A stretch of DNA of 64,000 nt from UBA965 sp040396955. GTDB lineage: Bacteria > Chloroflexota > Chloroflexia > Chloroflexales > Roseiflexaceae. Shown here one piece after another: positions 51,187 through 59,223 of this stretch. How positions within the stretch are numbered: the stretch's first letter is position 1; every line of letters begins with the position of its first letter. A program made the translations under genes and the position numbers. The stretch lies in the NCBI GenBank assembly GCA_040396955.1, contig JBBAWX010000014.1, positions 20,349 through 84,348 on the forward strand, given 5' to 3'. Under the pieces are notes generated by a model that saw only the letters and a program-made list of their open reading frames with translations, ran no database searches and was not told the origin of the DNA.

Positions 51187-52064
51187 GAAGCGTTAACTCG
51201 AGCAATAAGAGCTTTGACGGCTTCACCTTTCACCTGTTGGAGGTCATCTTGATACTTCAGGATGGCCCCCAACGTATCATCGACCGTCTCAAGGGTAAGC
51301 TTGGTGGCATTGAGTGCGACAAGCGCCTGCGCCCAGTCGATGGTTTCAGCCACCCCCGGCAACTTAAAGAGATCGAGGCGACGGAGCTCCTGCACAAACA
51401 ACACGATTTGGCGGGCAAGGTGGTCATCGACACCCGGAACGCGCGACGCAACGATTTTGAGCTCCTTGTCGAGGGTGGGGTAATCGACCCAGTGGAAGAG
51501 GCAACGGCGTTTGAGGGCGTCATGAACTTCGCGTGTACGGTTGCTGGTGATAATGACAATAGGCGGATGCACGGCCTTGATAGTACCGAGCTCCGGGATG
51601 GTAATTTGCCAATCCGACAGCAATTCGAGGAGAAATGCCTCAAACTCTTCATCGGCACGGTCGAGTTCGTCGATGAGCAAAATCGGTGATTGGGTGTGAT
51701 AATCGGCAATCGCCTGGAGCAACGGTCGCTCAATGAGGAACTCACGGCTAAATATATCTGCCTGCTGAGCGGCACCCTGTGCTTCGGCAAGGCGAATCTG
51801 TAACAACTGCCGCTGATAGTTCCATTCATAAATGGCGGTGGCCGCATCGAGCCCTTCGTAGCACTGGAGGCGAATCAACGGTGCGCCGAGTAGCTGGGCC
51901 AATGTCTTGGCAATTTCGGTTTTACCAACCCCTGCTTCACCTTCGAGCAACAACGGTTTGTTGAGCTTAAGTGCCAAAAACAGCGCCGTGCTCAACGGAC
52001 GATCGGCCACATAACCACGCGTGGCAAGGGCATCTTGGAGGGCTTCGATGGTGGCATAGGTCAT
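51183..52064 (-). CDS. MoxR-type AAA+ ATPase
   Basis: 293 residues. Walker A LLEGEAGVGKTEIAKTLA, Walker B ILLIDELDRADEEFEAFLLELL, sensor 1 IVIITSNRTRE and arginine region ALKRRCLFHWVDYP. It belongs to the MoxR AAA+ group that works with VWA partners to remodel or activate proteins, the CoxD-like branch judging from its CoxE-like neighbour. The start at 52064 has a GGAGA site. Forms a coupled two-gene operon. Confidence 0.94.
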   Translation of the reverse strand: MTYATIEALQDALATRGYVADRPLSTALFLALKLNKPLLLEGEAGVGKTEIAKTLAQLLGAPLIRLQCYEGLDAATAIYEWNYQRQLLQIRLAEAQGAAQQADIFSREFLIERPLLQAIADYHTQSPILLIDELDRADEEFEAFLLELLSDWQITIPELGTIKAVHPPIVIITSNRTREVHDALKRRCLFHWVDYPTLDKELKIVASRVPGVDDHLARQIVLFVQELRRLDLFKLPGVAETIDWAQALVALNATKLTLETVDDTLGAILKYQDDLQQVKGEAVKALIARVNAS

Positions 52065-52099
52065 GCGGGTATTCTCCACTGGCAGGCACATCTCTGTTC

Positions 52100-52108
52100 A
52101 TTGTAGCA
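52100..52108 (-). promoter_or_regulatory. Extended -10 box before the moxR gene
   Basis: TGCTACAAT on the minus strand, 36 bases upstream of the start codon. Confidence 0.45.
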
Positions 52109-52171
52109 AAACTTCGCTGGTGCATTGAGTATCGGTGGCAAAGTGATACGGTTGCCCACCGGTAAATGCTT

Positions 52172-52177
52172 TATAAT
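52172..52177 (+). promoter_or_regulatory. -10 box before the flippase-like gene
   Basis: Consensus TATAAT 33 bases before the GTG start; no clear -35. Confidence 0.4.
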
Positions 52178-52209
52178 GCCACAAGGAAGGTCAATGGGAG
52201 GGAACGTGC

Positions 52210-53172
52210 GTGCTTGCCCAACTCCGTCGTCGGATTTTAACCTCGTTGCTCATCGGGGTAGTGGTTATCGCAATCCTCGGCTTTGCCGGTGATATTCGCC
52301 AGGTCGGCACAAGTTTACAGCTTTTTGCGTGGCACACACTACCCGCCATTTTGGGGTTCACCGTACTCAACTACCTACTCCGCTGGTGGAAATGGGACGT
52401 CTATTTGCGGCACATTAACGCTGGAACAGGGGTAAGTCGCACGGATAGCGCATTACTCTTCACGGCTGGCATGGTAATGGCCGTCACCCCCGGCAAAGTC
52501 GGTGAGGTCCTCAAATCATACTTGCTCAAGCGTATCAACCAAACACCCGTCAGCCATTCGGCGCCCATCGTGGTCGCAGAGCGGATTACCGACGGCATTG
52601 CCATGCTGTTGTTGATGGGGGTGGGGCTCACGCTCTATCCACCAGCTGCGCCGTTGTTTTGGGTACTTGTGGGAGCCACGGTTGTTGGTATCGGCGTGTT
52701 GCAATCGGAGCGGGCTATCATGTGGGGCATTGAGCGCATCGCCCACACGCGTTTCGCCCAGCCTGTACGCACCGCCTATCAATCGAGCAAAGCGCTCATG
52801 GGTGGGCGATTGCTTGCCGGGATGACATTGCTCAGCGTGGTGTCGTGGTTTTGTGAGTGTGTGGCCTTCGTCTATGTACTCGAAGGGCTCGGCGTGACGC
52901 CAAGCTGGCAACTGTTACAACAGGCAACATTCATTTTTGCGGCCTCGACGCTGTTCGGGTTGGTATCACTGTTGCCTGGCGGGCTGGGGGTCTCTGAGGC
53001 GTCTTCCACCGGGCTATTGATTTGGATGATTCCCATGGGGCAAGCAGCCGCTGCTGCCGCCACCATGTTGATCCGATTTGGGACTCTCTGGTTTGGCGTT
53101 TTGCTCGGCATCGTGGCACTAACCTGGTTCGGGCGACGCTTTCCACTCAGTGACGAAGGAGAAGACACATGA
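52210..53172 (+). CDS. Lysylphosphatidylglycerol synthase TM-like flippase family protein
   Basis: 320 residues with about eight membrane helices. Family marks: LLRWWKWDVYLRHI near the N-terminus, MVMAVTPGKVGEVLKSYLLKR (the conserved TPGKxGEx(3)S/A motif) and LVSLLPGGLGVSEAS. These define the UPF0104/LPG synthase TM family, related to the flippase half of MprF. It lacks the catalytic aminoacyl-transferase half, so it likely moves a lipid across the membrane. GTG start after a GGGAGGGA site. Its stop overlaps the start of the next lipoprotein gene (ATGA), so the two are translationally coupled. Confidence 0.87.
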   Translation: MLAQLRRRILTSLLIGVVVIAILGFAGDIRQVGTSLQLFAWHTLPAILGFTVLNYLLRWWKWDVYLRHINAGTGVSRTDSALLFTAGMVMAVTPGKVGEVLKSYLLKRINQTPVSHSAPIVVAERITDGIAMLLLMGVGLTLYPPAAPLFWVLVGATVVGIGVLQSERAIMWGIERIAHTRFAQPVRTAYQSSKALMGGRLLAGMTLLSVVSWFCECVAFVYVLEGLGVTPSWQLLQQATFIFAASTLFGLVSLLPGGLGVSEASSTGLLIWMIPMGQAAAAAATMLIRFGTLWFGVLLGIVALTWFGRRFPLSDEGEDT

Positions 53173-54374
53173 TACGTTGGCTTGTGCGCCTCAGTATCGT
53201 GGCCGTTGGGGTGCTTCTCAGCGCCTGTAGCACCGCCCCGTTGCTCAGCAACGTGAGCCTCTCAGCCAACACCCTGAGCCCGACCGGTGCTGGGGAGACC
53301 GTCACGCTCAACTACACCGTCGGCCAAGATGCCACGGTGAGTATTGCGCTCAGCGACGCGACCGGCAACCAGTACGTGGTGCGTGACACGGTCTGGCGCA
53401 AAGCGTCGAGCGATGCCTATCAATTACGCATCGACGGCACCGCGCCCACCAACGACCCAGTGCTCCAACAACGCGCATTGCCGAGTGGAGTCTACACGGT
53501 CACCGTGACAGCCGTCACAGCCAATAACACGCGTGACAGCGCGCAAGTCAATCTGACCATTCAGAGTGCCGATACACCGGTGCCGATGATTGAAAACCTG
53601 CTCGCATTTCCCACGACTATTTCCCCCAATGCCGACGGACGTGGGGATGTCACCGAGATTACCTACCAGCTCCCTGTGACTGCCACAGTCGACATCAGCA
53701 TTGCCACACCCGATGGGCGCACGCTCCCCTTTGTGACCGGTGAAACATCGGGACCACAGCTCCATCGTCAAGTGTGGAACGGGAAGACGACCGATGGATT
53801 GATTTTGGCCAATGGCGTATATACCTACACGATTCGGGCGCAGGATCAATACGGCAACATTGTCGAACGCCAAGACGCCATCACCATCGAAAACAGTGGG
53901 CAACCCCAGGCTACCATCACCTACAGCTACATGGCCCCGCAGTCGGTCATGCTTGGCGATACGATTACCGTGACCATTCGTGTCAAAAACACGGGCACCG
54001 TGCCTATCCGCACCTATGGACCAGCATCGGGGCACACTTATACCACCGATGAGGTCTTTTCATCGATCGAAAACGGCATCTACACGGCCAAGCCGGGTGG
54101 CTATTGGCGTATCGGTGTCGACTGGGATGCCAATTCAGGTGGGGCAGCCAAACGGTACCCGTACCGCTGGGCAATGACGCCGCGCCCACCAGCCGAGTGG
54201 GCAGTGCCCTACGTAGAAGATGAGTTTTTGCCGGGTGAAGAATGTGAAATCATTGGGCGCATCCAGCTCAAACAACCCGAAAACAAGATGGGCTTTTATG
54301 TGGGGCTCATCCAAGACGGGGTTGGATTCTTCCAGGACAAAACGGGGCGCACCATTATTAGAGTCGGATTCTAG
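53169..54374 (+). CDS. Lipoprotein with FlgD-type Ig-like domains
   Basis: 401 residues. Signal peptide with lipobox LLSAC. Two or three Ig-like beta domains follow; the second contains FPTTISPNADGRGDVTEITYQL, the calcium-loop motif of FlgD-Ig/CHU C-terminal-type domains (here given as two halves, ISPNADGRGD and TEITYQL), and GKTTDGLILANGVYTYTIRA. The C-terminal half is a further beta-rich domain (VTIRVKNTGTVPIRTYGP, MGFYVGLIQDGVGF). Likely a surface protein linked to the coupled flippase-like protein; the joint function is not known. A 16-bp hairpin follows. Confidence 0.85.
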   Translation: MIRWLVRLSIVAVGVLLSACSTAPLLSNVSLSANTLSPTGAGETVTLNYTVGQDATVSIALSDATGNQYVVRDTVWRKASSDAYQLRIDGTAPTNDPVLQQRALPSGVYTVTVTAVTANNTRDSAQVNLTIQSADTPVPMIENLLAFPTTISPNADGRGDVTEITYQLPVTATVDISIATPDGRTLPFVTGETSGPQLHRQVWNGKTTDGLILANGVYTYTIRAQDQYGNIVERQDAITIENSGQPQATITYSYMAPQSVMLGDTITVTIRVKNTGTVPIRTYGPASGHTYTTDEVFSSIENGIYTAKPGGYWRIGVDWDANSGGAAKRYPYRWAMTPRPPAEWAVPYVEDEFLPGEECEIIGRIQLKQPENKMGFYVGLIQDGVGFFQDKTGRTIIRVGF

Positions 54375-54381
54375 ATGACAC

Positions 54382-54416
54382 GAAACGGGTGGGCGGCAAC
54401 ATGCCGCCCACCCGTT
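54382..54416. terminator. Terminator between the lipoprotein gene and fabG
   Basis: Perfect 16-base arms (AAACGGGTGGGCGGCA with its complement) and a 3-base loop, A run and T run on the flanks, between convergent genes. Confidence 0.9.
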
Positions 54417-54437
54417 TTATGGTGTACGTAGCCCGAG

Positions 54438-55190
54438 CTACTGCATGACCATGCCACCATCGCTATTGAAGGTTTGACCGGTAATGTAGGCGGCCTGCTC
54501 CGATGCCAAAAACGTGACCACACCGGCCACGTCTTCGGGGGTACCGAGACGACCGAGCGGGATTTGCTTCGTAAGTGCCTCGCGGGTGTCGGCGCCGAGC
54601 ACAGCGGTCAACTCGGTATCGATGAAACCAGGCGCCACCGCATTCACGGTCACAGCGCGCGAGCCGTACTCACGGGCTACCGACTTGGTGAATCCGATGA
54701 TGCCAGCCTTGGCCGCGGCGTAGTTGGCCTGGCCAGCGTTGCCCATGAGCCCGACCACGGATGTGATATTGATGATACGCCCCCACCGTGCCCGCGCCAT
54801 GAACTTCATGGCAGCGCGTGTGCACAGGAAGATGCCACGAAGATTGGTATCAAGCACCGCATCCCAGTCGTCGTCCTTCATGCGCATGAGCAGGGTGTCA
54901 CGCGTGATACCGGCATTGTTAATCAAGATGTCGAGTCGGCCAAATTGATCGCCGATTTGCTTAAACAAGCGTTCCACATCAGCGCCGTTGGCAACATCGG
55001 CCTGAATGGCGACTGCGTTGCCCCCAGCGGCTACAATGGCAGCCACAGTCTCGTCGGCGGCTGCTTGGTTGCCTCGGTAGTTGACGATGACCATTGCCCC
55101 GGTCGTTGCCAAGGTCTGGGCGATGGCTCGGCCGATTCCACGCGAGCCACCAGTTACGAGCGCGACGCGCTCATCGAGACGAATCTGCAT
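54438..55190 (-). CDS. fabG: 3-oxoacyl-[acyl-carrier-protein] reductase FabG
   Basis: 250 residues, classical short-chain dehydrogenase. NADPH motif TGGSRGIGRAIA, NNAGITRDTLLMRM, catalytic S-Y-K in NITSVVGLMGNAGQANYAAAK and the FabG-typical PGFIDTELT, ending TGQTFNSDGGMVMQ. Reduces 3-ketoacyl-ACP in fatty acid synthesis. The start at 55190 has GAGGGAAGCAGG upstream. No other fab gene is adjacent; upstream lie a membrane Mrr-like gene and nrdR on the same strand. Confidence 0.93.
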   Translation of the reverse strand: MQIRLDERVALVTGGSRGIGRAIAQTLATTGAMVIVNYRGNQAAADETVAAIVAAGGNAVAIQADVANGADVERLFKQIGDQFGRLDILINNAGITRDTLLMRMKDDDWDAVLDTNLRGIFLCTRAAMKFMARARWGRIINITSVVGLMGNAGQANYAAAKAGIIGFTKSVAREYGSRAVTVNAVAPGFIDTELTAVLGADTREALTKQIPLGRLGTPEDVAGVVTFLASEQAAYITGQTFNSDGGMVMQ

Positions 55191-55244
55191 CCTGCTTCCC
55201 TCATAGTGGGCCGGCACCATGGGGCCGACACATACAACACAACC

Positions 55245-56105
55245 TTACTTCGAAATATCGTACAGCGTCAACCCATCGATGAGCACGACTGGCTTGTCTT
55301 TGACACTCTTCATGGCCGCAGGAGTGAACTCGGTGGATGCCACGACGATGCCTTTGGTGATGCCCTCACGCTTCATCTCTTGCACGAGACTTTCGATGGT
55401 GCCGGGCGTCACTTTGTCGGAAATCGCACACCGCACGTGCCACTCTTGCTCTTGGTACTCGTACCACAAATCGACAAAGCGGTCTTTATCGACGAATTTG
55501 TAGTCACGGAATGTAAAACCCTTTTTCTTGAACAGATTGTTCACATACCAGCCGAGTTGGGCCAAGGTGAATCCACGAATGTCGCCAGGCTCACGTACGG
55601 CACCAGCACGTTCCAACGAGCCGCCACGGGCTGCAGTCTGTGCTCGCAGGTCACGATTGCGTTCTTCCATGCGACCGGAGGTGGTGGCGCCAAAGGTGCA
55701 GAAGGCGATCAATGAAAACGAAATGAAGCCGCTGGCCGTCAAGAACGTGTTCATGGGCGAGACCGACGTCGGGTCAAGATTGGCGACCAGGCTAGAGTTG
55801 CCAGTCACAAAGATGAGTATCCACAGCAACAACGTGCTGGTGAGCGCCCCAATCACACCCGTCAAAAATCCGTACAGGCCATAAAACCCTTTGGCCGTGC
55901 GCGCAATCAGCAAACCGATACCGACCGGGATGACACCTGCCACGATGGCGAGGGTCGACTGGAGTAGCGACAAGGGCATGAGCAAGCCAGCCCCCACACC
56001 ATACAGCACAATCATGGGCCAACGCACCGCCTGGAAGCCTTGTCGCAAATATTCGCCGACTGGCATCGTCAAGCCATTCTGCCTTGGCTGTGGTTCTTGA
56101 TTCAT
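55245..56105 (-). CDS. Membrane protein with Mrr-like restriction endonuclease-fold domain
   Basis: 286 residues. Four hydrophobic segments (VRWPMIVLYGVGAGLLMPL, LAIVAGVIPVGIGLLIA, ALTSTLLLWILIFVTG, FISFSLIAFCTFGA) precede a cytosolic domain: TLAQLGWYVNNLFKKKGFTF, DRFVDLWYEYQEQEWHVRC, GTIESLVQEMKREGITKGIVVASTEFTPAAM split by short turns, and VVLIDGLTLYDI. This order matches Mrr_cat domains, but the usual ExK/QxK pair is not evident (EWHVRC in its place), so nuclease activity is doubtful. The start at 56105 has AGGAAC upstream. Between nrdR and fabG. Confidence 0.7.
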   Translation of the reverse strand: MNQEPQPRQNGLTMPVGEYLRQGFQAVRWPMIVLYGVGAGLLMPLSLLQSTLAIVAGVIPVGIGLLIARTAKGFYGLYGFLTGVIGALTSTLLLWILIFVTGNSSLVANLDPTSVSPMNTFLTASGFISFSLIAFCTFGATTSGRMEERNRDLRAQTAARGGSLERAGAVREPGDIRGFTLAQLGWYVNNLFKKKGFTFRDYKFVDKDRFVDLWYEYQEQEWHVRCAISDKVTPGTIESLVQEMKREGITKGIVVASTEFTPAAMKSVKDKPVVLIDGLTLYDISK

Positions 56106-56129
56106 GAACGTTCCTACTTCATCCAACTG

Positions 56130-56609
56130 CTACGATTCTGAGGGCTCGGGGGTGGCGTCGCGTTGCAACAAATCGTCGACCGCTTGACGCAGATGCGTGA
56201 TATCGGTGAACGATAAATAGACCGACGCAAAGCGAATGTAGGCGACTTCGTCGACATCACGAAGCAAACGCATGGTCACGTCACCCACATACCGCGAGGT
56301 CACTTCGTGCTCGTTACTACTCAGCAACTCACCCTCGATGTCGTTGATGAGCTGATCGATACGCTGTGCTGACACAGGCCGCCGATAACACGCGGTCATG
56401 ATGCCTCGAAACAACTTTTCACGCTCGTACGGCTCACGCTCGCCGTTTTTTTTGACGATGGTGATACTCACCGTCTCAACACGCTCATACGTTGTGTAGC
56501 GCTTACCACACTGCGCACAGCGCCGCCGTCGCCGTATGGCGCTCGCATCGTCAAGTCTGCGCGTGTCGAGCACATCACTTTCCCCATGTGCACAGTACGG
56601 GCAACGCAT
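56130..56609 (-). CDS. nrdR: Transcriptional repressor NrdR
   Basis: 159 residues. Zinc ribbon MRCPYCAHGESDVLDTRR ... RRRCAQCGKRYTTYER and an ATP-cone (KKNGEREPYEREKLFRGIM). It represses ribonucleotide reductase genes, sensing ATP/dATP; no nrd gene is in the window. Normal length. The start codon lies 9 bases after an extended -10 box, so the transcript is nearly leaderless although GGAGGG sits in that interval. The next gene begins 24 bases downstream of the stop. Confidence 0.95.
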   Translation of the reverse strand: MRCPYCAHGESDVLDTRRLDDASAIRRRRRCAQCGKRYTTYERVETVSITIVKKNGEREPYEREKLFRGIMTACYRRPVSAQRIDQLINDIEGELLSSNEHEVTSRYVGDVTMRLLRDVDEVAYIRFASVYLSFTDITHLRQAVDDLLQRDATPEPSES

Positions 56610-56618
56610 ACGCCCTCC

Positions 56619-56627
56619 ATTATACCA
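56619..56627 (-). promoter_or_regulatory. Extended -10 promoter adjacent to the nrdR start
   Basis: TGGTATAAT on the minus strand ending 9 bases before the ATG; identical to the box at 17409-17417, which also abuts its start codon. Confidence 0.55.
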
Positions 56628-56776
56628 AAATCACCTCGAGCTGAGGCCTTTGTTTTGCGAAAGCTCAATCCATTCTCTATGACCCGATATGGGGTAGATG
56701 GATTGGAAGGACTGAACGTTCTCCACTACTATCATACTATGATTTGTAGCACTAAAAACACTTCCGGAGACAGACG

Positions 56777-58117
56777 TTAGCGCCGAAACTGGGGCAACCA
56801 TGCAGTTTGCGCCGTAAGGAGTTCGTCAACCATTGTACGCACCTGATCGAGGGTCAACACGGCGCCGGTCAACGGGTCAAGCATGACTGCATGATAGACC
56901 GCCTCCGTATTACCCTGCAATGCTGCTTCGACGATGAGCTCTTGTACGTTGATGTTGGTGCGGTTCAGGGCGGCAAGCTGAGTGGGGTAATGAGCGATGG
57001 TGGTTGGTTGTACTCCGTGACCGTCGACAAGACAGGGCACCTCCACACAACACCCTTCGGGCACATTGCGGATAAGCCCGCGATTGGGCACATTGCCGTT
57101 GATGCGGATTGGTTGATGGGTCTCAATGGCCTCAATGATGTGTGAACCGTATTCATGGGAGCGTTGAGTGGGGATGTCGCGAGCACCAGCAATCATCTCT
57201 TGACGCTCACTGGCGGCATGGACTTCGCGTGCGAGGCAGTGGCGCAAATAGCCCCCAGTGCGCCCAAAATCGAACCAGTGGTCGTGCGGATTGGTGAATT
57301 TGGGGACCAAGTCTTCATAGATCATGGTGGGATTCTTGCGGAAATAGGGGACGTATTCGCTGGCGTGCCCACTCGATTCTGTCACAAAAAAGCCAAAATG
57401 GCGCATCAAATCAATGCGCACCGGCTCACTCCCATAGATATCGGGCCGTTGGGTGGCTGCATGAATCGCCGGATACAGGTCACGACCAGTGCGATCTTCG
57501 AAGCGCAAGAAAAACGCCTGGTGATTGATCCCAGCACAATGATAGACCACATCGGCGTAGTCTACTCCTGCCCAAGCGGCGAGCATCTCGCTGGTGCCCT
57601 GCACACTATGGCAGAGGCCGACGTGTGGCGTTCCCCGTGCTCGGTCGATCGCCCAACAGTTTGCAGCCATGGGATTCACGTAGTTGAGCAATAGCGCATC
57701 CCGATGCCCCACTTCCTCCATGTCGGCACAGATATCGAGGAGTACCGGGATGGTACGCAAGGCCCGAAAAACGCCACCCGGACCGAGGGTATCCCCAACA
57801 CATTGCTCGACTCCGTACCGCTGCGGGATGTCGATGTCGAGCTGGTAGGCCGACAAGCCCCCTTGTTGAAAGGTGGTAATCACGTAGCGTGCGCCACGAA
57901 TGGCGGTACGGCGATCGGTGGTAGCCGTCACCGTAGCCCTGAGGCCACGTTTTTCGATGATGGTCTTGACCAGTTGATAGGCGGTATCCAAACGCACAGG
58001 GTCAATATCCATGAGTGCAATTTCACTGGCCTGCAAAGCCGGAGCCAAGAGGATGTCGCTACACAAATTGCGCGTAAATACGACGCTTCCTGCTCCAATC
58101 AAGGCAATTTTTGCCAT
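56777..58117 (-). CDS. Glycoside hydrolase family 4 (alpha-glucosidase/alpha-galactosidase)
   Basis: 446 residues. GH4 enzymes use NAD+ and Mn2+ in an oxidation-elimination mechanism. The NAD site is KIALIGAGSVVFTRNL, followed by LMDIDPVRLDTA, QCVGDTLGPGGVFRALRTIP, the metal cysteine in HVGLCHSVQG and histidine in CAGINHQAFFL. These fit the AglA/MelA branch; the exact sugar is not determinable. Cytosolic, so it acts on imported oligosaccharides. ATG pair at 58115-58120 after GGAGGGGA; I chose the second for better spacing. Divergent from the propeller lipoprotein gene. Confidence 0.93.
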   Translation of the reverse strand: MAKIALIGAGSVVFTRNLCSDILLAPALQASEIALMDIDPVRLDTAYQLVKTIIEKRGLRATVTATTDRRTAIRGARYVITTFQQGGLSAYQLDIDIPQRYGVEQCVGDTLGPGGVFRALRTIPVLLDICADMEEVGHRDALLLNYVNPMAANCWAIDRARGTPHVGLCHSVQGTSEMLAAWAGVDYADVVYHCAGINHQAFFLRFEDRTGRDLYPAIHAATQRPDIYGSEPVRIDLMRHFGFFVTESSGHASEYVPYFRKNPTMIYEDLVPKFTNPHDHWFDFGRTGGYLRHCLAREVHAASERQEMIAGARDIPTQRSHEYGSHIIEAIETHQPIRINGNVPNRGLIRNVPEGCCVEVPCLVDGHGVQPTTIAHYPTQLAALNRTNINVQELIVEAALQGNTEAVYHAVMLDPLTGAVLTLDQVRTMVDELLTAQTAWLPQFRR

Positions 58118-58165
58118 CATTCCCCTCCGTACTATAGACATTCCATGCCAACTCGCACTCCCACC

Positions 58166-58174
58166 ATCATACCA
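58166..58174 (-). promoter_or_regulatory. Extended -10 box before the GH4 gene
   Basis: TGGTATGAT on the minus strand, 49 bases upstream of the start; divergent from the box at 58203-58211. Confidence 0.4.
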
Positions 58175-58202
58175 GTCTCTCCAGCAGGCCCACACATGAA
58201 AC

Positions 58203-58211
58203 TGCTATAAT
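58203..58211 (+). promoter_or_regulatory. Extended -10 box before the propeller lipoprotein gene
   Basis: TGCTATAAT on the plus strand, 37 bases before the ATG. Confidence 0.45.
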
Positions 58212-58247
58212 GCGCTAGAACAGACGCACTCGTGACAAGGTTGTACC

Positions 58248-59165
58248 ATGACCGCGCCTCGCCTCATGCGAACATGTCTGTACGTCATTGGCGCAATGCT
58301 GTGCATCGCCTGTGGACGAGAAGCTCGCTCTAACCCAGTACATACAGCGTCACCATCCCCGCCTCAACTCACCCCAACTGTGGCCAGTAGTGCGATGGGA
58401 CCACTCCCGAGCATCGCAGCCCCTGCCATGCCTGATGTGCTCTACAGCAATCCGCGCACCCATGAGTTGTTGCTCGTGAGTGGCACCACAGAACACATCA
58501 TTGCTGACAATCTCCCAGTTGAGGCACTCGCCATCGCTCCGGACGGCGCCCAAATCGCCATTCGTACGGCAACCAATCAACTCGTCCTCTATGCGTGGCA
58601 GCAAGGCCGACGACACGATATCGCCGCCCATTGTGACAGTATGACGTGGGCTGACGACAGTCAGTCGCTGTATTGCAGTCGCCTCGGCAATCTGTACCAG
58701 GTAAGTGCCGACGGCAGCCGTGATGTACTCATTGCCCCAGCGGGCATTGATTACGACTACCTCGAGCTGACGCGGCGCCCGCATAGCACGCAAATCTGGT
58801 TTAGCATGCGTGAAGGTGATGCGGTACGCATGTGCGCCAAAACCATCCAGCAGAGTCATCTGATTTGCATTGACGACGGCACCCAGCCAGCGTGGAGCGG
58901 TTCTGGAGATTGGTTTGCCTATCAACATGAAAACCAGCTCATCACCCAACGCGCCGATGCCAGCCAACGGCTCGTCATCCAGACTGGGCACAACGCCCAA
59001 CTCGCGCTGTACTGGATCAACGATACGACGCTGATATTGGTACATGGGGAAGAGATTAGCGAGTTTCAGCGCAATGATGGCCACATACGCGCATCTCCCT
59101 TACGACGGGAGGGGTGGGTGTTTGTAGGCGTCATGCCCCTCGTTAGTCAGCTCACACCACCCTAA
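58248..59165 (+). CDS. Lipoprotein with TolB-like beta-propeller
   Basis: 305 residues. Signal peptide with lipobox CIAC, a Pro/Ser/Thr linker, then repeated strands with S/T-D and W motifs (LAIAPDGAQIAIRTATNQL, MTWADDSQSLYCSRLGNLYQVSADG split by variable turns, PAWSGSGDWFAYQ) as in TolB/WD40-like propellers. Probably five to six blades. Function unknown; the propeller probably binds a partner at the cell surface. AAGG lies upstream of the ATG. It is followed 58 bases later by ahcY without an obvious terminator. Confidence 0.75.
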   Translation: MTAPRLMRTCLYVIGAMLCIACGREARSNPVHTASPSPPQLTPTVASSAMGPLPSIAAPAMPDVLYSNPRTHELLLVSGTTEHIIADNLPVEALAIAPDGAQIAIRTATNQLVLYAWQQGRRHDIAAHCDSMTWADDSQSLYCSRLGNLYQVSADGSRDVLIAPAGIDYDYLELTRRPHSTQIWFSMREGDAVRMCAKTIQQSHLICIDDGTQPAWSGSGDWFAYQHENQLITQRADASQRLVIQTGHNAQLALYWINDTTLILVHGEEISEFQRNDGHIRASPLRREGWVFVGVMPLVSQLTPP

Positions 59166-59223
59166 GGACGGCGTATTTCGTGATATTTTTGGCACACGCA
59201 AAAGAAGAAAGCGAGCTCCCACC

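Noticed and set aside
59166..59223. SAH or SAM riboswitch before ahcY
   Set aside because: Only 58 bases separate the genes and no matching helices or conserved core were seen.
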